This document shows positions 17,241-25,776 of a stretch of DNA of 64,000 nucleotides, one piece after another. Source of the stretch: CAYQXJ01 sp964421565 (GTDB lineage: Bacteria > Planctomycetota > Brocadiia > SM23-32); contig CAYQXJ010000008.1 of assembly GCA_964421565.1 (NCBI GenBank), forward strand, positions 1 through 64,000, given 5' to 3'. Each line of letters begins with the position of its first letter. Position 1 is the stretch's first letter. The notes under the pieces were generated by a model. The model was not told the origin of the DNA. It saw only the letters and a program-made list of their open reading frames with translations, and did no database searches. The position numbers were made by a program, and so were the translations under genes.

Positions 17241-18413
17241 ATGGCTGATAATAAAAAGAATGGGACCAGGGCCGAAGAGGAACTGCAGCCGGTGGCAGGG
17301 TCTGAAGAGACAGGGTCCGGCGCGCCGAGCGCGCAGCCCGAGGAGTCGGCGGGGGAGGCGCTCGCCGACGCGCTGAAGTCGAGCTTCCGGTTCCTGAAGT
17401 TCGTGATGGTTGCTGCCATCATTCTCTTCCTGCTGACGGGCATATTCTGGGTCCCGCCGGACCAGGTCGCATTCAAACTGCGCTTCGGGCGGATAGTGCC
17501 GGTCGGCGGTCAACTTGTGCTCCGCCCCGGCACTGTGCACATCCGCTGGCCGTGGGAGACCAAGATTGAGCTGCGCACCGATGAGCAAGTGCTGGAGTTG
17601 GAAGATGAGTTCTGGACTGGCATGCCGACCACGGGGCATTTGCGCCCGGTCCAGAGCTTAGACGTCAGAGGCGATGGGTATTTACTTACCGGTGACGTTA
17701 ACCTGGTTCATCTAAAACTGCGTGTGCGGTATCGAGTGCGCAGTGATAGCGAGGGTGCGGTGGCATATCGCTTCTACATGGGCCAGCCGACTGACTTGCT
17801 GCGACGCATAGCCCAGGCCGCGACAAACCGGGTTGTGGCCAGAATGAGGGTGATGAACGTCATCAACCGGCAGGATCTGTTGCCTTCCATCGAACAGGAA
17901 CTGCGCCGGCGCCTGGCGCGTTTTGAGCAGCGCACCGGTGCCCCCCTGGGGGTGGAGGTGGTGGCCGTGGAAACCATTGAGCAGGAGGGCCTCAAGAACC
18001 CATCGGAGCCGGCCCTCGTTGCGCCTGCCTTCGCTGCCGCGCAGAACGCTGCCAACCAGCGCGATGCCCTGGCCAGCGAGGGCGAGACGGAGGCCACCAC
18101 CATCGTGCAGAACGCGCAGGCACGGCGGGCGGAGGTCCTGGCCGAGGCGCGTGGAGATGCTGTGCGCCTGGTGCGTGCTGCAAGGGCCGATGCCAGCAAG
18201 TTGGAGCAACTGCTGGCCGTTTACGCGCAGTCGGCAGAACAGCGTAGAATCCTGAGAGAGGACTTCTACGAACGAGCCGTTGTGCAGATACTGCAGGACT
18301 CGCCCGGCGCATTCGTGCTCTACGAGCCGCCGGATGGCACCAGCCGCGAGTTCCGGATCCAGCTTCAGAAGAAGCCCTTCCTGCCGACGACCGTGCCCGG
18401 CGCAGGGCAGTAG
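17241..18413 (+). CDS. Third SPFH (HflK-like) protein
   Basis: 390 residues, three bases after the HflC-like stop. Residues 1-50 are hydrophilic and Glu/Ala-rich, one membrane helix follows (about 54-72, VAAIILFLLTGIFW), then the SPFH domain: VPPDQVAFKLRFGRIVPVG, RPGTVHIRWPWETKIELR and VHLKLRVRYRV. A long helix with ALASEGETEATTIVQNAQARR and AEARGDAVRLVRAARADA follows, and the tail has AFVLYEPPDGTSREFRIQL. This resembles HflK more than HflC, so the locus has the order HflK-like, HflC-like, HflK-like. Three consecutive paralogues suggest a hetero-oligomeric ring of three subunit types. Confidence 0.83.
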   Translation: MADNKKNGTRAEEELQPVAGSEETGSGAPSAQPEESAGEALADALKSSFRFLKFVMVAAIILFLLTGIFWVPPDQVAFKLRFGRIVPVGGQLVLRPGTVHIRWPWETKIELRTDEQVLELEDEFWTGMPTTGHLRPVQSLDVRGDGYLLTGDVNLVHLKLRVRYRVRSDSEGAVAYRFYMGQPTDLLRRIAQAATNRVVARMRVMNVINRQDLLPSIEQELRRRLARFEQRTGAPLGVEVVAVETIEQEGLKNPSEPALVAPAFAAAQNAANQRDALASEGETEATTIVQNAQARRAEVLAEARGDAVRLVRAARADASKLEQLLAVYAQSAEQRRILREDFYERAVVQILQDSPGAFVLYEPPDGTSREFRIQLQKKPFLPTTVPGAGQ

Positions 18414-18476
18414 GGATAAACGTACGCAAGCACCAAGGTCGAGGGCAAGCAGAAGCGCATTTAGGAGACCAGAGAA

Positions 18477-20468
18477 GTGGCACTCGAGGAAGCCGAACAA
18501 CTGCACGACCACGAGCACATAGGCTCGATTCACACGCGGCTGATTATCACTTTTATCGGCGGCGTGCTCGTCCTGAACGCCTATCTGGCTGATTACATCT
18601 TGTTCAGGGAGGACCCCATCGTTGGCGGTCTCAGCGCCCTGATCGGCGCGCTGATCCTCGCCACGCCGATCGTGATCGGTGCCTTTCGCGAGTTGAAGGA
18701 AGGCAGCATGCACATGGACGTGCTGGTGGCGATCGCGGTTATTGCGGCGTTCGCCCTCGGCGGGGCGGGGCAGACCACCGACGTCGGGGGGCAAATGTTT
18801 GAGGACGCTGACTATAAGGTAGCCGGTATCGTCGCGTTCTTCATGTTGCTGGCCAGCCTGATAGAGCAGCAGACAGCCGCTGGTGCGCGCGAGTCCGTCG
18901 AGCGCCTGATGACCCTGACGCCCGAGACGGCGGAGCTGATTACCGGCGAAACCGTGCAGATATCCGCTCTGGCCCCGGGGGATCGCATCCGAGTGCGACC
19001 GGGAGACAGGATAGGCGCCGACGGCCGTATCGTGCGCGGCGAGACCACCATCGACGAGGCCACGATCACGGGCGAGTCCCTGCCCTCGGACAAGGACGAG
19101 GGCAGCGAAGTCTTCGCCGGCACACACAACCTCACCGGCGCCGTGGAGGTTGAGGTGACCCGCGTTGGCGAGGAGACGACCCTCGGCAAAGTGAAGCACC
19201 TCATCCTCGACGCAGAACGCACCAAGACGCCGTTCATGCAGCTTATTGACCGCTACGCCGAGTGGTACACGCCAGTCATGCTGATGGTCGCCGCCATTGT
19301 GTACGTCTTCACGAACGAGCCTTCTCGTTTTGTCAGCGTGCTGGTCATTGCGTGCCCGTGCGCCTTTGTATTGGCGACTCCCACGGCGATGGTGGCCGGG
19401 CTGTCGGCTGCCGCACGGCTGGGTATACTCATCAAGAACGTTTCCCATCTTGAGGCGGCCGGCGACATTACGGCGGTCGTCTTCGACAAGACAGGCACGC
19501 TGACCACGGGCGAGTTGACCGTCACCCGCCTGAGTCCTGTCGAGGGCGTGGAGCCGGTGGAGCTTGTGGAAACGGCTGCAAGCCTGGAGCAGAACTCGCG
19601 CCACCCCGTGGCCCAGGCAGTCTGCAAGGTGGCGGAGCGCACCCACGTGGCGTTGAAGGACGTGACCCGTTTCCAGGAGACCCCCGGCAAGGGAGTGGTG
19701 GGCACCATCGGCGGAGAGGAAGTGATCGTGGGGCGGCAGGAGTTCCTGCAGGAGCATGGCGTCGATATGAGCATGGCCCGCAAGGACCGCCACCAGAACG
19801 CCGTCGAGGGCATGAGCGTGCTCTACGTGAGTAAGGGAGGGCGCTGCATCGGCTGGGCCGGATTGGAGGACCGGGCGCGACCGGAAGCCCGAGAATCGAC
19901 CGCAGAGCTGAGGGACCTCGGCGTGCGCCGGCTTTCGATGCTCACGGGCGATCGCTGGAGCGTGGCGAAGAAAGTGGCCGCCGAACTGGGTTGCACCGAC
20001 GTGCAAGGAGAATGCCTGCCCGAGCAGAAGCTGCGCCTGGTGGAGATGCTGCGGGATGAGGGGCACATGGTGGCCGTGGTCGGCGATGGCGTCAACGATG
20101 CACCGGCGTTGGCCGCCGGCGACCTGGGCATCGCCATGGGAGCCGCCGGGAGCGACGTGGCGATCAACAGCGCTTCCATAGCGCTGATGGCCGACGACCT
20201 GGGCCGCTTGCCCTTCCTGGTACGGCTGTCACGCCGTCTGCGGTCGGTCATCGTGCAGAACTTGCTCTTCGGCGCCGTGTTCGTCGTGGTGGGCCTGCTG
20301 CTGGGTGGCTTGGGCTATCTGAATCCTGTGGTGGCTGCACTTCTGCACAACGTGGGCTCGTTCATCGTTATCTTCAACAGCGCTAGGCTGGTGCGTTTCG
20401 GCGAGGATCTGACACCGCATTCCGGCACGGTGGCCGACCGCGCGAAACCCGTCCCCGCCTCGGCCTGA
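18477..20468 (+). CDS. P1B-type heavy-metal translocating ATPase (CPC motif)
   Basis: 663 residues from GTG 18477, with AGGAG about nine bases upstream. The actuator motif TGES is at 198-201, the metal-site CPC at 293-295, the phosphorylation motif DKTGTLT at 337-343, the N-domain HP at 376-377, and MLTGD and GDGVNDAPAL in the P domain. There is no N-terminal HMA metal-binding domain, only a short HDHEH. The last two helices read IVQNLLFG and LLHNVGSFIVIFNSARL: they lack the Lys/Asp-Gly signature of Zn/Cd pumps and the Met/Ser signature of Cu pumps, and look more like the HN..S..NSxRL end of CtpC-like pumps. The transported ion therefore cannot be assigned. No metalloregulator gene is nearby; it sits between SPFH and ABC genes. 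Confidence 0.9.
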   Translation: MALEEAEQLHDHEHIGSIHTRLIITFIGGVLVLNAYLADYILFREDPIVGGLSALIGALILATPIVIGAFRELKEGSMHMDVLVAIAVIAAFALGGAGQTTDVGGQMFEDADYKVAGIVAFFMLLASLIEQQTAAGARESVERLMTLTPETAELITGETVQISALAPGDRIRVRPGDRIGADGRIVRGETTIDEATITGESLPSDKDEGSEVFAGTHNLTGAVEVEVTRVGEETTLGKVKHLILDAERTKTPFMQLIDRYAEWYTPVMLMVAAIVYVFTNEPSRFVSVLVIACPCAFVLATPTAMVAGLSAAARLGILIKNVSHLEAAGDITAVVFDKTGTLTTGELTVTRLSPVEGVEPVELVETAASLEQNSRHPVAQAVCKVAERTHVALKDVTRFQETPGKGVVGTIGGEEVIVGRQEFLQEHGVDMSMARKDRHQNAVEGMSVLYVSKGGRCIGWAGLEDRARPEARESTAELRDLGVRRLSMLTGDRWSVAKKVAAELGCTDVQGECLPEQKLRLVEMLRDEGHMVAVVGDGVNDAPALAAGDLGIAMGAAGSDVAINSASIALMADDLGRLPFLVRLSRRLRSVIVQNLLFGAVFVVVGLLLGGLGYLNPVVAALLHNVGSFIVIFNSARLVRFGEDLTPHSGTVADRAKPVPASA

Positions 20469-20482
20469 GGGGCTGCACGACT

Positions 20483-21694
20483 ATGCCTGATACAAACAGC
20501 ACCGTTCTCGAACTGATCGAGCTGACCAAGGTCTACCGCGACTTCTGGGGTCGCGAAAGCGTGCGCGCTTTGAGCGAGCTGAACCTGGAGGTCCACCAGG
20601 GGGAGGTCTTCGGTCTGCTGGGCCCCAACGGGTCGGGCAAGACGACCAGCGTGCGGCTCATACTTGGCCTGCTGTTTCCTACGAAAGGGGCGGTGCGCCT
20701 GTTCGGCCGGGCCCCACGCAACGTGGATATCAAGAAGCGGGTCGGCTACATGCCCGAAGAATCGCATCTCTATCCCTACCTGAATGCCGAAGAAACGCTG
20801 GATTTCTTCGGACGCCTGTTCCACCTGGGCCGCCAGGAACGGGGACGCCGCGTGGACGCACTGATTGACATGGTGGGGCTGAACCGGGCGCGTAAGCGCC
20901 CCGTCGGGCAATACTCGAAGGGCATGGCGCGCCGGATCGGCCTGGCTCAGGCATTGATCAATGACCCCGATTTCCTCATCCTCGACGAACCAACGACGGG
21001 GCTGGATCCCATCGGCTCGCGGGAGATGAAGGACCTGATCCTCACCCTGCGTGACCGGGGCAAGACCATATTCCTGTGCAGCCACCTGCTGGCCGACGTT
21101 GAGGAAATCTGCGACGAAGTCTCCATCCTCTACGGGGGCAAGCAGCGTGCCTATGGCACCGTCAGTGAACTGTTGACAGCGCACGACGTGACGCAGATTC
21201 GTGCACCGCGGCTCGACGAGGAGACACTCGATGAGGTCATAGAGCTGATTCGGCAACGCGTTCCGGCCGGGGATGTGGAAGTCAGCGCCCCCACGCGGCG
21301 CCTGGAGGAATACTTCCTGACGGTGGTGAGGGAGGCGCGCCGCGAGCGTCTGGCCACCGCAGGGGCCGAACTGGGCACCGGCACGGCCGAGTTCCTGGGC
21401 GGCAGTGCAGAGCGCGACGGGGAGGCCCTGTTGCGCGAGTTGATCGACGCGGGCCAACAGGCGGAAGAGCCGGAGGAGGTCGGGCCCGAGCCCGTCGCGG
21501 CCTTCGAGCCGGACGTGGACGCTGACTTGCTGCACGATCTGATGCAAGTGGAACACGCCGAAGATGCGGCGGAGGACGAATCGGCGGCGCAGCAGGAGGC
21601 CCCCGGCACTGTGCGCCAGGATGCGCTGCGCGACCTGTTGGAGTCGGATGTCAAGCAGGGTGAGGAGGAGGCCGATGAAGGCCAGGATCGGTAG
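20483..21694 (+). CDS. ABC transporter ATP-binding protein with acidic C-terminal extension
   Basis: 403 residues. Residues about 8-235 form the nucleotide-binding domain: Walker A GPNGSGKTT, signature YSKGMARRIGLAQ, Walker B FLILDEPTTGLDP and the switch His in FLCSHLL. This is the ABC-2 exporter (CcmA/NatA-like) class. After residue about 290 a 110-residue Glu/Ala/Asp-rich low-complexity tail follows (EEPEEVGPEPVAA and similar), absent from typical family members of about 300 residues. The gene overlaps the downstream permease by 20 bases, which strongly suggests that they form one transporter; the first permease at 12913 may be a second partner. Confidence 0.93.
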   Translation: MPDTNSTVLELIELTKVYRDFWGRESVRALSELNLEVHQGEVFGLLGPNGSGKTTSVRLILGLLFPTKGAVRLFGRAPRNVDIKKRVGYMPEESHLYPYLNAEETLDFFGRLFHLGRQERGRRVDALIDMVGLNRARKRPVGQYSKGMARRIGLAQALINDPDFLILDEPTTGLDPIGSREMKDLILTLRDRGKTIFLCSHLLADVEEICDEVSILYGGKQRAYGTVSELLTAHDVTQIRAPRLDEETLDEVIELIRQRVPAGDVEVSAPTRRLEEYFLTVVREARRERLATAGAELGTGTAEFLGGSAERDGEALLRELIDAGQQAEEPEEVGPEPVAAFEPDVDADLLHDLMQVEHAEDAAEDESAAQQEAPGTVRQDALRDLLESDVKQGEEEADEGQDR

Positions 21695-23351
21695 AACACT
21701 TCGCTGGCTCCTGGAACGCTCGCCGGAGATCCTTCTCGGGCTGTTCGTGCTGTCGCTGTTGCCTCTGGCCGTGCTCATTCTTCGTGGTCTGCTGGTGGAG
21801 ATGGTGCAGTTCTTCGGCGGGCCGGCCGGCTACCTGGCCGGGTGGGGCCAGAACGTTTGGCGCCCGTTGGCTGCGGTGGTTTGCCTGCTGGGTTCGGCCG
21901 CACTGCTCTACATTCTGATCACCAACTGGACGCCGATCTGGGCGTCGGCACGCAAGATGATTCTGGAGGCCCTCCACCGCCGGGTCGTCATCGTGTTACT
22001 CGTGTTCTTCGCCGTGCTCATGCCGATTCTGCCGTTTGCGCTGAAGACCGAGGGCAGCGTCAAGAGCCAGGTGCAACTGGTGCTGCTCTACTCGCTGGTG
22101 CTGGCCCTTGTGCTGCTCTCGCTGCTGGCCATATTCACTACGACGGCCAGCATCTGCTCGGAGGTGGAGCGGCGCTACGTGCACATAACCGACACAAAGC
22201 CAATGCGGCGATGGCAGTTTCTCTTGGGCAAGTGGTTCGGCGTGGTTGTGATGTGCACGTCCGTGTTGATCGTCATGACGGGTGGCACGTTTCTGCTGGT
22301 GGCCTATGTTGCCCGACCGCCGGACGTCGGCAGCATGCGCCCGGACGTGGCAATGAAGGCGCAGAAGGAGTGGAACGAACTGGCGCTCGAGGTCTTCGTT
22401 GCCCGCAAGGCCGTCAAGGCGCCCCTGCCCGACTTCAGGGAGCAGGCGCGGCAAGAGGCCATGGAGGAGCTGGAGAGAAAGCAGGAGACTCTCGGTCGCT
22501 GGGCCATGAATAGCTACATGGTGCGACGTGAGCGCGAGTTGCTCTACAAGAGCCAGGCCGTGGTGCCTGGCACGTGGCGCGCGTGGCCGTTTGCGGGCTT
22601 AGAGAAGCGACAGGGCGAAGTACTTCACGTCAGATTCAAGCCCCACAGCACCGACCGCAACGAAGTTCTGGGCAGATGGGAAGCCTTTCACCGTGAGACG
22701 GTCCAGGGCAGCAGAGGCAAGGAGAACCAGCAGTTCCGCCGCGTGTGGGCGGGAGAAAGGCAGATCTGGGGCAGCAACGCAACGCACGAAATCGAGATGC
22801 CGTCAAATGTGGTAAACGACGATGGCACGCTCTGGCTCCGCTTTCAAAATATGAGCCTCAACAGCCACGTTATCTTCGACATCCAGCAGCCCGTGCAGAT
22901 CATGCAGCGCGAGGGGGGCTTCCTGCCTAACTACTACCGTTCACTGCTGATCCTTGTCGTGCACGTCTCGCTGCTGGCGGCTCTGGGCATCATGGCCGGC
23001 TCTCTTTTCAGCTTCCCGGTGGCGAGTTTGCTGGTTCTGTGTCTGTTCTTCGGCGGCCTCATTGGGCCGTGGTTCGCGAAAGAATTTGTGGAGCCTGACG
23101 TCTATGCCCGGCTGACCACAGTTACCGTGCACATCGATCGGGCCTGGCGCGCGCTCGCGGGCGCGCTGGTGGCACTGATGCCCAACTTCGGCCACCACAA
23201 TCCGCTCGGCAAGCTGGTGGACGGCCAGATGGTACGGCTGGCCGACGTCGCCGCAGCGGGGGCCGTGCTGTTCTACGTCAAAGGGGCGCTGGGCTTGCTG
23301 GTCGGCATGTACTTCTACTCGCGCAGGGAACTGGCGAAGACCATCGTTTGA
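21675..23351 (+). CDS. ABC-2-like permease with a large extracytoplasmic domain
   Basis: 558 residues from ATG 21675, preceded by GAGGAGG five bases upstream, inside the end of the ATPase gene. Membrane helices lie at about 13-37, 60-80, 97-117, 128-150 and 175-198. A hydrophilic domain of roughly 240 residues follows (about 205-435), with helical and beta-rich parts such as NATHEIEMPSNVVNDDGTLW. At the C-terminus come further helices (about 440-475, 525-545). The ARKMILEALHRRVVI and CSEVERRYVHITDTKPMRRW stretches resemble the ATPase-contact loop of ABC-2 permeases. The external domain suggests handling of a substrate or partner outside the cytosol; its fold is not recognised. Confidence 0.8.
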   Translation: MKARIGRTLRWLLERSPEILLGLFVLSLLPLAVLILRGLLVEMVQFFGGPAGYLAGWGQNVWRPLAAVVCLLGSAALLYILITNWTPIWASARKMILEALHRRVVIVLLVFFAVLMPILPFALKTEGSVKSQVQLVLLYSLVLALVLLSLLAIFTTTASICSEVERRYVHITDTKPMRRWQFLLGKWFGVVVMCTSVLIVMTGGTFLLVAYVARPPDVGSMRPDVAMKAQKEWNELALEVFVARKAVKAPLPDFREQARQEAMEELERKQETLGRWAMNSYMVRRERELLYKSQAVVPGTWRAWPFAGLEKRQGEVLHVRFKPHSTDRNEVLGRWEAFHRETVQGSRGKENQQFRRVWAGERQIWGSNATHEIEMPSNVVNDDGTLWLRFQNMSLNSHVIFDIQQPVQIMQREGGFLPNYYRSLLILVVHVSLLAALGIMAGSLFSFPVASLLVLCLFFGGLIGPWFAKEFVEPDVYARLTTVTVHIDRAWRALAGALVALMPNFGHHNPLGKLVDGQMVRLADVAAAGAVLFYVKGALGLLVGMYFYSRRELAKTIV

Positions 23352-23372
23352 CGTTCTGGATGCCATCGGACC

Positions 23373-25214
23373 ATGCATACGAAGACAAAGCGGTTGCTGC
23401 TCCTGCTGGTCGCCGTTGCGCTGATGATCGGCGCCGCCGGTTCGGCCATCGAGCCCATGTACCGGATGCGCGCCGAGTACGGGCTCACCAACGAGCCTGA
23501 GCAGGGCCTGAGTCCCGAGCTGGCGCTGGCAACGCAGGCACTCGGCTGGGGACGGGGCATTATCATCGACGTTATCTGGATTCGCATGGAAGCCCTCAAG
23601 AACCAGGGCCGCTACTTCGAGCTCGTGCAGCTCGCAGACTGGGCCTGTAAGTTGGCGCCGCGGATACCGGAGGTCTGGGACGTGCAGGCCTGGAACATGG
23701 CCTACAACATCAGTTCCCAGGTCGACTACCTGCCCGACCGGTGGGACTGGATATGGAGTGGCATCGAACTTCTGCGCGACGAGGGCTTGAGGTACAACCC
23801 CGAAGCGCCGCGCATCTACGAGAGTCTCGCCTACACCCTGTTCCACAAGATCGGGATGCAGGATGACTACGCGCATCCTTTCTACAAAGCCCAGTTCGCC
23901 AGGATAATGCACGAAGTCCTCGGCGGCAGTGGAGACGCCGCCACGTTGCGGGCCTTCGCTGAAGCGCCTCACACTCGTGACGAGCTGCTGGATGACGCTG
24001 ACGTGCGCGCTCTGGTGAGAGAATGCCAGCAGAGGGGCTTCGACATAGTCGAGCGGTTCTTCGAATTCCACCACCGGACTGCCAGCGTGCCCAAAACTGT
24101 CATCGATGTCCTGGCGCGTCCCGAACATGCCGCCGCCTTCCGCAAACTGGAGACTTACGCCAAGGCCCGGCGTCTGCGGCAGGATTACAACATGGAGCCC
24201 GCCAAGATGCTGGCGTTGCGGGAACGCTTCGCAGACAGCGACGGGAACCCGGCACCATTCGACTGGCGCAGCCCGTTTCCTCATACCATCTACTGGGCGC
24301 TGGAGGGCATGCGTGTCGTTGACCGGCTGGAGGAAAGGCTCGACCGCACGGTCGAGAGGTTCAACCTGGAGCGTCCCACCCGGAGCTTGGACGAGGATCC
24401 ACTGTGGGGCGGTCAGGAGTCACCGTATGACTACAGGCGCGTTCAGTTGCACCGGCTCGTCTACGCGGGTATGCAATCGCTTGTCCAGCACGGCCGCATA
24501 CTTTACGGCCTACGGGGCGAGATGCTTTACGACGTCGGCGTGGACTACCGCTTTGCAGATGCGACGATCCCCTTGTTCGAGCAGGCTGTGGATCTATGGC
24601 CCGAGCGCTACCACACGGGCGTCAAGAACGCTTACGAGACGTTTCTGCGGCGCGGAGTTCTTGAGTTCTACCTGCTGGGCGACTCACGACGTAGCCGCGC
24701 TTACTATGAGCTGTTGGTGCAGAAGTTCCCCGAAGCCGTTCCCAAGAAGACCCGCAACTACGACGGCTATCTGGAATGGGCGCTCAGCGACTACACCAGC
24801 TCCATGACGTTCAGCCAGGTCCGCAATTACGTCAGAATATACCTGGCCCGGGCGCTTTTCGCAGCCGCCGCAAACGCCGACGAGAAGGCCGATGCGCTTT
24901 GGAAGGAGGCCGAGATCATCGTGGAAAACTGGGATCCCGGCCCCACGAAGAGCCTGAGGGAGATGATCCGCATCGACAAGCTGAAGGATGCCGTGCTCGT
25001 GGATTTCCTTACTGGAACATCCGGCCGGCTGGCCCCTGAGATGCTGGAGAACCTGAAGCGGCGAGTGGGCAAGGAGAAGGTGGAGGGGATCTTGGAGAAC
25101 ATCCAGAAGGCGCAGGGGCAAAGCCTGCCCGAGATGGAGGACATTGAGGAAGACCTGTACGAGGATCCGACCATCAAACCCCAGACCGATCTGCCGTACA
25201 TTCCTGACAATTGA
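23373..25214 (+). CDS. Membrane-anchored helical-repeat protein ending the SPFH/ABC locus
   Basis: 613 residues with an N-terminal signal anchor (about 7-26, no lipobox) and then an almost wholly helical, TPR-like body: QGRYFELVQLADWACKLAPR, EVWDVQAWNMAYNI, NPEAPRIYESLAYTLFHK and further pairs to about residue 500. The C-terminal 90 residues are charged. No enzyme motif is seen. It begins 21 bases after the permease and is the last gene of the plus-strand run; it ends 16 bases from the convergent gmhB. A role as a periplasmic scaffold for the upstream transporter is inference. The family is not one I recognise. Confidence 0.7.
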   Translation: MHTKTKRLLLLLVAVALMIGAAGSAIEPMYRMRAEYGLTNEPEQGLSPELALATQALGWGRGIIIDVIWIRMEALKNQGRYFELVQLADWACKLAPRIPEVWDVQAWNMAYNISSQVDYLPDRWDWIWSGIELLRDEGLRYNPEAPRIYESLAYTLFHKIGMQDDYAHPFYKAQFARIMHEVLGGSGDAATLRAFAEAPHTRDELLDDADVRALVRECQQRGFDIVERFFEFHHRTASVPKTVIDVLARPEHAAAFRKLETYAKARRLRQDYNMEPAKMLALRERFADSDGNPAPFDWRSPFPHTIYWALEGMRVVDRLEERLDRTVERFNLERPTRSLDEDPLWGGQESPYDYRRVQLHRLVYAGMQSLVQHGRILYGLRGEMLYDVGVDYRFADATIPLFEQAVDLWPERYHTGVKNAYETFLRRGVLEFYLLGDSRRSRAYYELLVQKFPEAVPKKTRNYDGYLEWALSDYTSSMTFSQVRNYVRIYLARALFAAAANADEKADALWKEAEIIVENWDPGPTKSLREMIRIDKLKDAVLVDFLTGTSGRLAPEMLENLKRRVGKEKVEGILENIQKAQGQSLPEMEDIEEDLYEDPTIKPQTDLPYIPDN

Positions 25215-25230
25215 GCCCCTCACCGTCGGC

Positions 25231-25776
25231 TTACTGTGCCGACAGAATGAAGTCCGCAGCTGCCGGCAGGTTAGGCACGTCGGCATCGGCCCCGCTGCCG
25301 CGCGCCCGCCCGACTGCGATGGTCTGGCAGCCTGCGGCGCGCCCCGCCGCGATGTCCCGGGCGGAGTCTCCCACCATGTAGGACTGCGCCGTCTCGACGT
25401 TCCACTCCCTTGCCCCCCGGTTAATAAGCCCGGGGGCAGGCTTGCGACACTGGCAGTTGCGGGTGTATTGCTGCACCTTGCCCTCGGGCAGATGGGGACA
25501 GTAGTAGATTGCGTCCACCTGCGCACCCCGCTCCGCCAGTCGGCTTTGCAGTTCGGCGTGGATATCCGCGAGCTCCTGTTCAGTTAGCCAGCCCCTGGCG
25601 ACAGCGCTCTGGTTTGTCACAACCAGCAGAAGGTAACCGGCGTTACGCAGTCTTTGCAGGGCCCCTGGCACGCCGGGCAGAACGCGGACGCGCTCCCTGC
25701 AGGTAAGGTAGTTTACATCCTCAATCAGTACGCCGTCCCGGTCCAAGAATACTGCCCGGCGCTTCTTCTCGGTCAT
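25231..25776 (-). CDS. gmhB: D-glycero-beta-D-manno-heptose-1,7-bisphosphate 7-phosphatase-like HAD phosphatase (GmhB family)
   Basis: 181 residues. The start at ATG 25776 overlaps the stop of the upstream VWA gene as ATGA, with AAAGG eight bases upstream. HAD motif I is FLDRDGVL, motif II VTNQSAVARG, and the zinc-binding loop has YCPHLPEG with NCQCRKPAPG (C-x-H and C-x-C), the GmhB hallmark; motif III/IV is MVGDSARDI. GmhB removes the C7 phosphate in ADP-heptose synthesis, or acts in the GDP-heptose branch. Histidinol-phosphatase members share this fold, so the substrate is probable, not certain. Its coupling to a VWA membrane protein is unexplained. Confidence 0.85.
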   Translation of the reverse strand: MTEKKRRAVFLDRDGVLIEDVNYLTCRERVRVLPGVPGALQRLRNAGYLLLVVTNQSAVARGWLTEQELADIHAELQSRLAERGAQVDAIYYCPHLPEGKVQQYTRNCQCRKPAPGLINRGAREWNVETAQSYMVGDSARDIAAGRAAGCQTIAVGRARGSGADADVPNLPAAADFILSAQ

